From Linum tenue (Eukaryota; Streptophyta; Magnoliopsida; Malpighiales; Linaceae), in the NCBI GenBank assembly GCA_946122785.1, contig CAMGYJ010000007.1, forward strand, positions 39,209,587 through 39,273,586: a stretch of DNA of 64,000 nt, in the 5' to 3' direction. Under the pieces are notes generated by a model. The model did no database searches and had not been told where the DNA came from. It was given only the letters and a program-made list of their open reading frames with translations. Shown piece by piece: positions 1 to 10,108 of this stretch. Made by a program: the position numbers and the translations under genes. Each line of letters begins with the position of its first letter. Positions within the stretch are counted from its first letter, which is position 1.

Positions 1-213
1 CGTACCCAACTATGATAGAATAACAACACGGTTAATATATAAATTAATTAAAAAGGTTATATATACAACAAAAATTTGGTAAAATGAGTACGTACCGCTT
101 GAAATTCATCATAATAAAATTACTCTTTAGCGAAAAACCAAAGAATTTTTTTTCTGATGGCAGATCAGACTTAGCCGCAACCAGCAGACCACTATTTCCT
201 GGACTTTTGGGAG
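1..213. other. Unassigned AT-rich flank
   Basis: No gene, RNA or clear repeat is visible. The short open frames here run into the MITE that follows and are not coding. Confidence 0.5.
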
Positions 214-221
214 GAGAGGGG

Positions 222-636
222 TAGGGGTGGCTATACGGTCCGTTCCGGTTAAATTGGCCCAAATTGATCCGGTCCAGTCCGGTTTTTTTGAAAATATAAG
301 GACCGAAGATTGGATTGGATACAGTCCGGTCTTGATCCGGTCCGGTCTTGATTTTATATTGAGATTGTGGGAATTTGAGTGACCCAAGGCCTAAAAGGGT
401 GAGGAGTTGGTTAAGTTTTGTACTAAGTGCAAAGGTTTGTGACCGTTTATGCAAATTACCCTTAAGTTTTGGGTGTTGAGCTCTCTTATCCGGTCTTTAT
501 CCGGTTTTTTACCTCAAATCTAAGCCCAAAGATTGGATTGGATTGTTTACTATCCGGTCCCGGTCCGGTCTCGGTCCGGGTTATACGGTCCGGTTTCCGG
601 TTTTTCATCCGGTCCCGGTCCAAATAGCCAGCCCTA
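222..636. mobile_element. hAT-type MITE with 8-bp target duplication
   Basis: The ends are inverted repeats: the left begins TAGGGGTGGCTATACGGTCC and the reverse complement of the right begins TAGGGCTGGCTATTTGGACC. Both sides carry the same 8 bases, GAGAGGGG (214-221 and 637-644), the duplication length typical of hAT transposases. The 415-bp interior codes for nothing and is packed with TCCGGT/CCGGTCC motifs on both strands. It is a non-autonomous element mobilised in trans. Confidence 0.9.
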
Positions 637-644
637 GAGAGGGG

Positions 645-1100
645 GATGGATAGAGAGATAATTTTAGAGAAAGAGAGAAGAATGAGTTGTGGTATGAAAA
701 AATGGAGAGGGGGTGTGGGGTTTTTATAGTCTTCAGACCGCACCCTCCTGGGGCGGCTTAGTAATTTTACCCTTACCAAAACCGCATCTGGAGGGCGCGT
801 TTCACGGAGCTCGAGGTGCAAACCGTTACCCAAGCGCGCGGTCCTCGATCCATGACGCGGATCGCTGCCCTGGCGTGCGGTTAGCCATTCGATCGCCGCA
901 TAATCCAACGGTCTTGGGGACTGCTCCTTCGTGCATGTTGACCGCATTGTCAAAGCGCGGTTCTCGGATGCCCTAACGAGGACCTCTTCCTCAGGATGCG
1001 GTTTCCATGTAAATCGCACGTCGGTCGTGCGATTTTGAAAAAAGGTGCTATATTTGGAATTTGTGTGGGTTGGGTGCTATTTTTGCAATTTTTTTTAAAT
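645..1100. other. GC-rich unassigned block
   Basis: From about 720 to 1040 the base composition rises sharply and the motif GCGGT/ACCGC recurs on both strands. Open frames exist on both strands but none resembles a known protein. It may be a decayed repeat or captured gene fragment. Confidence 0.35.
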
Positions 1101-2066
1101 GGTGCTACTTCTGGAAAAATCCTATCACTTAAACTATTTTATTTATCTAAAGAATCAAAATGAGTTATCAGGTTCATTTTCACTTATTTACATGTACTTG
1201 TCGTACAAATTCATTACACATAAAAATGGTTTTGAATCGATATATCAAACTAAATCTCATTTTATGATTATTGGATCCATGTCAGATTAGCAAAAGGTCT
1301 AAGGCTATTACTGAACCGGGCTGAGAATTAATACTAATTTGAGAAGTATATATCGCTTCCTATTGTTCAACACTCCAATTCAATATACAATATTTGAACA
1401 AATGACGTTAATCAAGAATGATTTTATATATAAGTGTTTAGTTATACCAATTGAAAAATATTTAAGTCTCAAATAACAATGAATGTATTTTATAAACCTT
1501 TTCGAATATGACCCGTCACACACGTTGATGTGAAAAGTACTAATTAATTCAAAATTAATACGTTATTTTTAGAATATTTTATTTTTATGAAATGACGAAT
1601 TTCTTCATAAAACATGAGTTCACCAATATAGACGGGTACGACCCATGAAGCATTCATGTTTGTACAGGGTCGATCCATATACATTGTCTTCATGATATGC
1701 TCAATTGTGTCATGCTAGCTCAACCATGTGCCTAGATATAGTTATATGCATTCTAATAATTAAGTTTCTACATATTCACACCAAGATAAGAAAACAGTCA
1801 TAAATGCACCCAGTATTCGAGTTTGACTACCTCATGAAATACTATAATTGAACCAACTACCATTGATGTCACAAATAATAAGTATACCTCTAAATCATAC
1901 ATAAAATATTTCAAACACCACAAATATTAAGATTAAATTAATTATTATAAAGAGTAAAAATTGTATAAAAAGGTTAATTATAACTCATTTCTATGTTAAT
2001 GCCCTATAAATTGATCAACACATCCAAAAATGGCGAAATGAACAACACATTAAACCCAATATCGTC
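1101..2066. other. AT-rich spacer with one copy of a diverged direct repeat
   Basis: No gene is seen. About 1277-1530 matches about 3030-3290 in the same orientation: both contain CATGTCAGATTAGCAA, and both continue with a similar run around the motif TATTCAA or GTTCAAC followed by AATTC. The two copies flank the solo LTR at 2072-3011. The rest is featureless. Confidence 0.4.
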
Positions 2067-2071
2067 TCATT

Positions 2072-3011
2072 TAATACGCTCTTGAGGGTGTATTTTATCA
2101 AAGTCACGCAGCAACACGACCAATCCAAAGATTGATTGAACTTGAATCAAGAACAATGCGTTCTTAATACGAAAATTGGATAAGACGGAAATGAAAGGGA
2201 ATTCTTACACCTGGAAGAAAGCACAATCGTTATGGTAAAGCTTTCGATATAATTGAGTGTGATTGCCCGATCAATAAGTAGGTCAGCAAGTTTTGATCGC
2301 AACCAAAACCCAAGAACAAGTTCGCAAGCTTGAACAAACCAAATGATTTCGATTTCTATTCAACAAAATCTGACTATTACAACGAAACTAGGAGACTTTT
2401 ATAGCCAAGAAAACCTAATACAACTCTAAACTAACAAGGAAACGAATTTAATTAAAAGAATACTCTAAAAAGGACACAAAATTCGGACTCAAACTCTCTT
2501 TCTTGAAGCACAAGTAAACTGACAGCAAATAGTACAAAAGCCGCTTTTGTACTAATTTCGCGCCTTTCGTTCGAGGCCTTCCAGAATTCCAATTCCTTCA
2601 CTTTGTATACAAACATACCTAGTTTCATGTTGTGGAAGCCTTTGGACTCGAATCAGATCCATGCTCCTCGAATTGAGCTCCAAAGTAGGCTTCACAAAAC
2701 AGTTTTCTGCCTTAGTCATTTTCAGGCAGTTTTCAGCTTTCCATATAGCATCTTTGGACGTTTGGAAAATGCCCTTCTGGACATCCTGTTTGGCTACCAA
2801 GCATACCATCGTGTAGATAAACTTCTTATCTTTAAAACAAGCTATAAAACTTGAATTTGCATTAAGCCAATTGAGAGAACCAAGCCTCCAAAGTAGGCTA
2901 CCTAAAACTGTTCCAACACTTAACCAAATTCTGCCCTTCTTCTTTCCAACTTCGATAGCTTCTTCGCCAAGTAATTTAGACGTGTAGAGTTGGCTATTTG
3001 GGATCATATCA
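2072..3011 (-). mobile_element. Solo LTR related to element B
   Basis: The 940-bp segment is flanked on both sides by TCATT (2067-2071 and 3012-3016), a perfect 5-bp target duplication. Its minus-strand reading resembles the LTR of element B (21192-22144): the tail runs CAAGTAATT, a diverged middle, then CATATCA, where element B has GTATCA. The other terminus reads TAATACGC instead of TGATAAGC, so the terminal TG has decayed to TA. A 160-codon minus-strand frame inside it is the LTR read-through also seen in element B, not a gene. Loss of the internal region is expected from LTR-LTR recombination. Confidence 0.75.
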
Positions 3012-3016
3012 TCATT

Positions 3017-3625
3017 ATTGTCAAGTTCATTCATGTCAGATTAGCAAGAGGTTTAACTTTTAGAAGTTAACCAGACTAAAATTTTAGAGAACCAGTTACA
3101 TATAGTTTATATTAATTTAAAGAATTCTATATCTCTTTTGCATATTCAATACTGCAATTCGATATGCAATAATTCAAGCAATGGAATTTGTGTTGCAATT
3201 TTAAGATTACCCGTCATTTTATAGGTTATAAGAAATTATAAATCACGTATTAAACTTTGTTTTTAGAAGAGTTAATAGGCTAGCTAATCGTGATGGAAAA
3301 GTCCTCTGCTTTTCAAATCTTCGCTTAGTGTATGTTTATGATTTACGAAGATAAAACAAATTTGTTTAGTGAGATTGATTGAGATTATTTTTTTTCGAAG
3401 AGACCATGGTTCAAATCTTGATATTGATACTTTTTATATGAAGTAGATAAATAATTGTGATGACAAAATACTCTTACTAGTTTCACTCTCGTTTCAAAAA
3501 CTTTGAAATGGAAAATCTTAAAACATTAAATATATCCTATAGGAAGAGCTTCTTCAAGCAAGTAGAAAGGGTATTTTACCTGAAATTATTATATCTTATA
3601 GAAAGTGATTAAATATGAAATTTTA
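3017..3625. repeat. Second copy of diverged direct repeat, then AT-rich spacer
   Basis: About 3030-3290 repeats the sequence at about 1277-1530 with many substitutions. The remainder to 3625 is AT-rich and shows no gene. Confidence 0.4.
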
Positions 3626-3932
3626 TGTGTGGTTTAGTTTAGATAAAATACATATGTATAACTAAAACATGTATCTTTGTGACAAATATAGTAATTTTTT
3701 TGTGACAAATCTACACATAATATAAAGATAAATTGCGCGCAATGACGAAAAAGTGCTTCCTAGAATTACCCTCAGACCAAGAAATTTGAAAATAGACTCT
3801 CATTTTCCAATTTTATCATTATATTATTTGTAGATATGTCACAAAAATGACTATACTCGTCACAAAGGTCCATGTTTTGGTTACACTTCTGTATTTTGTC
3901 TAATCTAAACTACACATACAATTTAATATAAT
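3626..3932. repeat. Hairpin repeat, arms of about 90 bp
   Basis: The segment 3626-3716 is the approximate reverse complement of 3830-3932; both arms contain TTTGTGAC/GTCACAAA motifs and an AAAATACA/TGTATTTT block. The loop is about 110 bp and contains a relative of the tandem unit found at 4118-4547. It is probably a foldback MITE. Confidence 0.6.
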
Positions 3933-4117
3933 GTTTGAATCAATGTTACTTGAGTTTCGATTTCAGAACTAATCTTTATCTATTAAATATAAATAACTTA
4001 AGATAAAATATAAATATAGAAGCATTGTTACCAAACATATTCATAGAGTTTAATCAAAGAAATGACAATAAATACAATGTAGCTTAGTTGGTTATAGTGG
4101 TCTTTCTCCATTCAAGT

Positions 4118-4547
4118 GACCAAGGTTCTAACTTCAGTAATAACAGTTTTTCTATATAAAGATGATCGGGGTGCAATGACAAAAATGACCTTCGTAAAAT
4201 CACTCTTCGACCACGAAATTTGAAATGGGAGAATTCTAACCCATGTTTTTCCTTTATGTATTTTGTAGATGTAGACAAAATAATCTCATAATAAACCACT
4301 TCACATACATTTCCTAAGGGATCGTTTCGATGGACCAAGGTTCGAACTCCAGTAATAATATTTTTTCTATATAAAGATGATCGGGGTGCAATGACAAAAA
4401 TGACCTTTCTAAAATCACTCTTAGGCCACGAAATTTGAAATGGGAGAATTCCAACCCATGTTTTCCTTTATGTATTTTGTAGATGTAGACAAAATAATAT
4501 CATAATAAACCACTTCACATAAATTTCCTAAGGGATCGTTTGGATGT
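4118..4547. repeat. Tandem duplication, unit about 214 bp, two copies
   Basis: The block starting GACCAAGGTTC at 4118 recurs at 4333 with few changes; both copies contain GATGATCGGGGTGCAATGAC and end AGGGATCGTTT (4317 and 4531). The second copy runs directly into a MITE. No coding capacity. Confidence 0.85.
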
Positions 4548-4886
4548 TGCGATTGTTAAATAGATGTATTATTGTGAATGCATGTATAATATTATTCATG
4601 TATTGACGAATTTGATGCATTGTAAAATATAGCGTTTGGTATGTGTGATTGTGTATGTCACATAAGCTAAAAGTTGAGACAAAATAATCTCAACTCAACA
4701 ATATCAACAATCACATCTAAAAGTTTAGATATAATCATCATTTATTTTAAGTAATAGTTTCTGTCACATCACAGAAACAATCCATGTATTGTTTCAGCTA
4801 AAAAATAATAATAAAATGATGCAATCTAAAAAATACATGTATAGTAACAATCTCAACAAAATAATCGCAACTTCCAAACGAACCCT
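4531..4886. mobile_element. MITE with inverted ends and TA flanks
   Basis: The left end AGGGATCGTTTGGATGTTGC is matched by the reverse complement of the right end, AGGGTTCGTTTGGAAGTTGC. TA lies immediately outside both ends. The 356-bp interior is AT-rich and non-coding. The superfamily is not certain: the ends resemble hAT-derived plant MITEs, but a TA duplication would suggest Tc1/mariner. Confidence 0.75.
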
Positions 4887-6424
4887 TAAAATACCTAAGT
4901 TTCGCGCAGTTTGCTGCATACTAAAGGCGAACCAGATATGTGTTCGCAGGATTGGGAGCTAACTAGGTTGTTCGTTGGACAATAGGGTGGATCACGAAAA
5001 AGTTCATGAGAATGAGGAGCATACGGAATACTTGTTGTTGGTTAGAAAAGCGAAGTAATACGGTTCGCTGCCTATATGTAAGCGAACTATTGTGGTTTGC
5101 TACCCATGTAAGCGAACCACTTTGAATAACTACCGACATATATATGCTTATATAGTTCGCTTTCAATATTAGTGAACAATGTGGTTCACTGCCTAGTGTA
5201 GTGAACCACTTCAAATTATTTTGTGAAGTCGTTTTCTCTCGACATGTTTCGTGACAGGGCGCAAGGATAGGGTTTATTAGCGAGAGTGGATCGTTGGGGT
5301 GGAAAGCGAACTACTACTCAGTGAAAGAAAATAAATACCCATCCCCTTTTTAGCTCCGTCCTCTCATCATCATTAAAAAAACCCAGCAAAAGAAGCAGAA
5401 AGAGCACAAAATTATCAACAAAGAATAAGGAGGTTCATGGAGCTTTTGTCATTTAAAGGTATGTTTTGTCATGTTGGATGTAGCACGGGTTACATAATCC
5501 TTTGAGTGTAGTTTGAGTATAGATTAGGGATTTGATTTAATGCTTCGTTGTTATATTTAGGTATAGTTATATTGGTTGTTATATTTAAGATATGTTCTAT
5601 TAGTTCGTTGAGCTTCTGTCATTTTAAAGTATATTTTTATGTTTTTGGTTGTAACATGGATTAGATTACCCTTTGAATGTAGGTTATATATGGATTAGAT
5701 TTTTGGTTGTAAACTCTCCCCGCCAGCTATGTCTCCAAATCGGCTTCCTTTTCCAAAAGTAGAAGAACCTCACTTAATTTCGAATCGCTCGACTAGTCTT
5801 GTCCCGTGCCGCCGCCTAATTCTTGCACGGCAGTTCCAGCCCTGAAACCTAAGTACAACATCATCAGGAAGAATCTCAACATGATTCGAGTCGCAGCGCC
5901 GCCACCACCAGTCAAATTGCGGAAGTGCAGTGGTGGTAGCGAAGACCTCACAAAGCCTGAGGTTTTACGCGAGAGTAGAGGCGAACTGGATGGTGTAGGG
6001 AGAGGGGTGGATTACGATGGCGGTGACGAGTTTAGAAGAATGCCCGCCACTGCATTTTCGTCGGACGAGGGAGGAAGATTGCTGTCGGAAGGAAGGTGAA
6101 AGGAGGGGCACCTGGTGGTTGGGGTTAGGGATAAGTGGATGATAGGGTTAATGAAGGGAATCCAACATTTTTAATTTTTTTTTCTTTTGTTCAAAAATCA
6201 AAATAAAAAATAAATGGTAATATGTGGAAATTAAAAAAACAAAAATTTGCTGAGTTGGTTGTGACATGGCGCGTTGACCGTTAGCCATCCAAGTTAACAG
6301 TCAAACGTCGGGTTTGGCAATTAGTTATTTTGATGTATAGTTTGGGTCAGGATGTTACAGATCAAAAAGATTGGCCAAGATGTTTATTTTGGTCAAAGTT
6401 CAAGCCATACAAATATATTAACCC
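4887..6424 (+). other. Probable 5' flank of a decayed MULE, with unassigned ORF
   Basis: The region has short repeats around GCGAACCACT (5050-5215) and an AAATAAATA stretch near 5325 that could be a TATA element. From 5438 to 5715 there is a diverged duplication around GAGCTT(T/C)TGTCATTT. A 97-codon frame (5806-6099) is moderately GC-rich and may be a captured gene fragment, but I do not recognise it. Confidence 0.35.
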
Positions 6425-7010
6425 TTGATTTTTTTTTATCTTAACGACCTATTGATTTGTTGGAATGGTCGAGTGACAAGATTTAATAATAGTGTTGACT
6501 ATTATGGTGGTGAGGCAAACACTTTCCGCACTGAGATCAGATTTGGTTTGCGAGATCTCTTCCACATTTGTGAGGAACGGTGTTGCACATGTGGTCCTTG
6601 GAGAGTATGCAAGATGACATATCAGCTGCCGGTTTACAACGGATATGCAATGGTGTATGAAGAATCAATCTTGTCTGATGATGATGGAATTAATATGATG
6701 TTGGAGTTCAAACCATGCATTGATGATTTTCACCACTGTCTGCCGTTAATCCAAGAGGATAGAACATTTCTGATGGGCAAATACAAGGGTACTCTACTCA
6801 TCGCAATGAGTATTGATGACAATAAACAAGTCTCCCCGATTGCATTTGTTGTAGTTGAATTCGAGAACAACGATAGTTGGTCATGGTTTTCCCTACAACT
6901 ATACACTCGTGTCACTCAACGGAAATACATTGATATCCCTCATAATCGTCAATGTGGCATTGCACATGCAATGTAAGATTTTCCCAAGGACCTGGATAAA
7001 AGTGGCGATG
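6425..7010 (+). pseudogene. MULE (Mutator-like) transposase fragment, N-terminal part
   Basis: The 183-codon frame starts with a segment resembling the N-terminal domain of MURA-type transposases (PVYNGY, then SDDDGINMMLEF) and jumps directly into the catalytic core signature: GKYKGTLLIAMSIDD, then SPIAFVVVEFENNDSWSW. In intact proteins about 200 residues separate these parts, so an internal deletion is likely. The frame stops soon after. The C-terminal half of the same kind of protein continues at 9546, after a plastid DNA insert. No function is expected. Confidence 0.7.
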
Positions 7011-7468
7011 GTGCATACACCATTTCAACAACAATTCTACTAGTAAGTTTGGCCATACATTGAGCCAACATAAGGTTTGGCGAGCCGATAAGTACAATTT
7101 ACGGTTCTTTAATGTATTATTTGGTTGAAAATATATTGGAATAAAAGAAATATGTAAAAATGGTTCCGCGATGGTCATACAAATTAATCGATACTTTGTA
7201 ACAGCAAGAGGGAGACTCAAAAGAGTGAGAGTGGATCATGAAATTCATTCACGAAAATCCAAACGTGTGATAATTTTTACTGACAATGCACAAAATAATG
7301 ATATTCATAATAAAGAACAAAGAAACACCGTATATCAGCAAGGATTGAGCAACTGAGTTTTTAACTTTCTTCTTAGGTACAGGGTTCTGTCTAGGTTACA
7401 GCTCGACACCGTCAAGAATTCCCGACTGTTGCGTGGGAACAGGTTCATTTTCGAAGATCAAGTTGGTG

Positions 7469-7505
7469 AGTCGTGTGATGGGAAACCTTCCCGCACGGTT
7501 CGGAG
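7469..7505 (+). ncRNA. Group II intron domain V-like relic
   Basis: The segment GTCGTGTGATGGGAAACC followed by CGCACGGTTC resembles organellar group II intron domain V, with pairing GTGTG/CGCAC and a GAAA-type turn. The host gene of the intron is not identified. Confidence 0.4.
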
Positions 7506-7999
7506 AGCACTGAATTAGAATGAGAGGTTCACCACCACATCATTGCATGCAAGGGGAGCTCGCTCGATTCGCAATCCTACAGATCCACTCTTTTTCCTAT
7601 TCAAATATAAGCCCTTTGGCCCAGAATTGATGTGCACACGAATCATAGGGACTAGTAACGACAATATGCCCATATTGGTTACTTTATCGTTGTTGTTATC
7701 GTCATATTTCTAAAGCCGAAATCACTGAAAAATAATATTAAGATAAATTAAATACTAAATAATAATATATAATTTTATTAACATCCTGGAAAATGGACAA
7801 ATTCCTTTTCTTAGGAACACATATAAGATTCGACACTCCAAAAAGGATAATGGTAACCCCACCACTCACTATTTCATTTATTAACTATTTTCAGTAATGA
7901 ATTTCATAGTAATAGTAATAGAAAGAAAACACATGTATATCCAACTGGTAAGGCTTGTTGGACAGCCCATTGGCAGACTTGAGTAATTGCTTTTTGTTG

Positions 8000-8092
8000 T
8001 TCAAAGTGAATGGTCGTAAGTTCGAATCCTACTTGGGCAGATTTGATTCATTCCGAATTCTTTAATCTTTAATTCGGAATGAAGGGCCAAAC
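8000..8092 (+). pseudogene. Possible 3' half of plastid trnN-GUU with downstream flank
   Basis: GGTCGTAAGTTCGAATCCTA is nearly the T-arm of plastid tRNA-Asn and is followed by ATTTGATTCATTCC. The 5' half does not form a tRNA. It is a degenerate relic, not a working tRNA. Confidence 0.45.
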
Positions 8093-8468
8093 TGTACCAG
8101 CTTTTTCCAAAGCATACGACTTTTCGGGTGTAGATGATAATGATTTCTATACAGATGGAGTCTATATATCGTAAAATGAAGTAAAGTGCTCCATGAGTGT
8201 TATTTATCTATCTCATTAACTGCGCCGAACATACTTTTTCAATTTATCTTTCTCTCAACTTGAATCCTATGAGGCGGGCCTTGGATAGTTTTCGAATAAG
8301 CAAGAGGTTAATTCTTGTTCTTTAAATAACAACTCTTTTTGTTTTCAAATCAAATACAAATAGGTCATTTATTACAATTTACTGAAACAAAAAGAGTCTA
8401 GGACTTTGAAGGCTCTAGAAAAAGAAGAATTTTCTAACAAAATAAAAAAGTCCTCAAAATGAGGAATC

Positions 8469-8706
8469 CGTCTGAGGAAATGCTCGCGTCTGATTAGCTA
8501 GTTGGTGAGGTAATAGCTTACCAAGGCGATGATCAGTAGCTGGTTCAAGAGGATGATCAGCCACAATGGGGCTGAGCCACGACCCAAAATCCTATGGGAG
8601 GCAGCAGTGGGGAATTTCCCGCAATGGGTGAAAGCCTGACGGAGCAAGGCCGCGTGAAGATAGAAGGCCTACGGGTCGTGAACTTCTTTTCCCTGCAGAA
8701 GAAGCA
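8469..8706 (+). pseudogene. Plastid 16S rRNA fragment
   Basis: The segment contains the conserved small-subunit blocks CTCGCGTCTGATTAGCTAGT, GATGATCAGTAGCTGGT, GGGAGGCAGCAGTGGGGAAT and ACGGGTCGTGAACTTCTTTT in the right order, corresponding to roughly the 5' fifth of the gene. Many differences from plastid 16S are C-to-T or G-to-A changes. It ends at AGAAGAAGCAATG, where it is joined to rps14. It is an old nuclear copy, not bacterial contamination. Confidence 0.9.
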
Positions 8707-8886
8707 ATGGCAAAGAAAAGTTTGATTCAGCGTGAAAAGACAAAAAGAAAAATTGGAACAAGAATATTATTTATTTCGTCGATCCCCAAAAAAGAAATAA
8801 GTAAAGTTCTGTCATTGATCGATAAATGAAAAATTCATGAAAAGTTCCAATCCCCACCGAAAAATAGTGCACCGACACGTCCTCTA
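8707..8886 (+). pseudogene. rps14: Plastid rps14 fragment
   Basis: The frame opens ATGGCAAAGAAAAG, giving MAKKSLIQREK, followed by a lysine-rich run and RRSPKKEISKV, matching the N-terminal half of plastid ribosomal protein S14. An extra A after the lysine run and further changes break the frame, and the gene is cut off near ACCGACACG. The ATG overlaps the last bases of the 16S fragment, so the junction shares GCAATG. Confidence 0.85.
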
Positions 8887-9138
8887 CTTCAATTGGTATT
8901 CTTTTACATAAATCAAACATGAGATAGCAAGATTAAGGATTTCACTAAGATTTCGAATAACTGCTTTATTTGCAAATCCTTTTGTTTAATCCTATTAAAG
9001 AAAAAGGATATTTTATTGTTTTTCTTTCTTTTTCCTGAATTCTACCAAGATTTCGGCCCCAATACTAAAGATATTTACGATGTCCAGTATCTTATCACTA
9101 GCTTCATCCGCATTAATGGGCATGAGTGGTTTTTTTGG

Positions 9139-9262
9139 TGGATCTATCTCATACTGTATTCTCGTAAGATGATATACATTAGCTAGCAGCCCGCCCGGTG
9201 TTACATCATAGGCACATTGGGAACATAGATAATTGTAACTATATAAAAGATACATTTGACGA
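9139..9262 (-). pseudogene. ndhJ: Plastid ndhJ fragment
   Basis: The minus-strand frame reads YNYLCSQCAYDVTPGGLLA and NVYHLTRIQYEID, a clear match to the conserved middle of NADH dehydrogenase-like subunit J. It is fused in frame to an atpA piece upstream and to an unassigned stretch downstream (to 9013). It is a relic inside the plastid mosaic. Confidence 0.8.
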
Positions 9263-9325
9263 CAAGTCTGCGTCATTTCAGCTACTACAATATTGTACTC
9301 CATTGCCCCTCTTTCCTGTAAAGAG
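9263..9325 (-). pseudogene. atpA: Plastid atpA fragment
   Basis: The minus-strand frame reads QERGAMEYNIVVAE, matching the conserved QERGAMEYTIVVAET of the plastid ATP synthase alpha subunit. Only about 20 codons are present, directly before the ndhJ piece; the two genes are distant in plastid genomes. Confidence 0.7.
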
Positions 9326-9545
9326 GTCGGATTAGCTGAAAATCAAAGTTTATCTAAAGCTTGTTCGGAACTTAATTTGAAAGCCATGTTTCGCCCCAGA
9401 CGTTTTCGAGAGGCTTCTAATAACCAACAATTGGAAAGTGCTTTTTCCTATGTGGAATCCCTATTTCAATAGAAACTAATATGTGTTTGTTTCTCACTAA
9501 CCCTGAAACTCTTTCATGGAGCTACAACTTATCAAACCCGAAAGT

Positions 9546-10108
9546 ATACAGACCTTATGAAGCATGTAAGAGAGGTCCACCCTGAAGGTGTAAATTGGCT
9601 ACAAAGGCATGATTTTCAGAAGTGGACACTACATCAAGACGGAGGGTATGTATTGCGTAACAACGACGGACATGGGAGAGAGCTTCAACGGTTTGTACCT
9701 TGGCATTTTTACAAAATTAATATCAGTTATAGTCCAGCATACATTCTTCGGGATAGTTACATGGTTCATTGAAGGAGCCAAGCGGCAGTTGAGTTGCTAG
9801 ATGCTGGATATCTCATCCCAGAAAAGATAACAGAATAAATGTGTCCATGGAGTGAAAGAACAAAATTGCATATGGACTTTGTTCAATCGAGAAAATGGCC
9901 TCCTTGGAGTAGAAACAAGAAGGCCAACTGGTGGAACAATCCCACTCTGACGGTGCCAAAGAAGGGAAACACTCTAGTGATAAAAACAAAAAATGTTTGT
10001 CACAATAGATTTACTACGATGGTGCTCTTGCTACAAAATCTTGTAACATAGTGGACAACTATTGTGACAAAAAATGGAGCATCGTAATAGGTATATTTTG
10101 TCATGGTG
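9546..10108 (+). pseudogene. MULE transposase fragment, C-terminal part
   Basis: Two overlapping frames (9557 and 9609) give the part after the catalytic core of MURA-type transposases: MKHVREVHPEGVNWL, then TTTDMGESFNG and VQHTFFGIVTWFIEGAKRQL. The frame shifts between them, and a stop follows at 9836. The rest to 10108 is non-coding. It is probably the same element as 6425-7010, split by plastid DNA. Confidence 0.65.

Larger units (their letters stand above)
7380..9545. other. Mosaic insert containing plastid DNA (NUPT)
   Basis: Pieces of at least four plastid genes that are not neighbours in plastid genomes lie close together: 16S rRNA and rps14 on the plus strand, ndhJ and atpA on the minus strand, plus possible tRNA and group II intron remnants. 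All are partial and mutated. The insert lies between the two halves of a decayed MULE transposase. The parts between the recognised pieces (7510-7990, 8095-8465, 8890-9135, 9325-9545) I could not assign. Confidence 0.75.

Noticed and set aside
4531..4886. Assignment to Stowaway because of the TA flanks
   Set aside because: The ends do not carry the Stowaway CTCCCTCC consensus; superfamily left open.
5806..6099. 97-codon frame as a host gene
   Set aside because: No recognisable domain, no splice or promoter context; kept only as an unassigned ORF.
7940..8045. Functional tRNA gene
   Set aside because: Only the T-arm region fits plastid tRNA-Asn; the acceptor and D arms cannot be formed.
8469..9325. 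Bacterial contamination or a plastid contig
   Set aside because: Genes are partial, diverged and in a non-plastid order, and are bracketed by plant MULE fragments.
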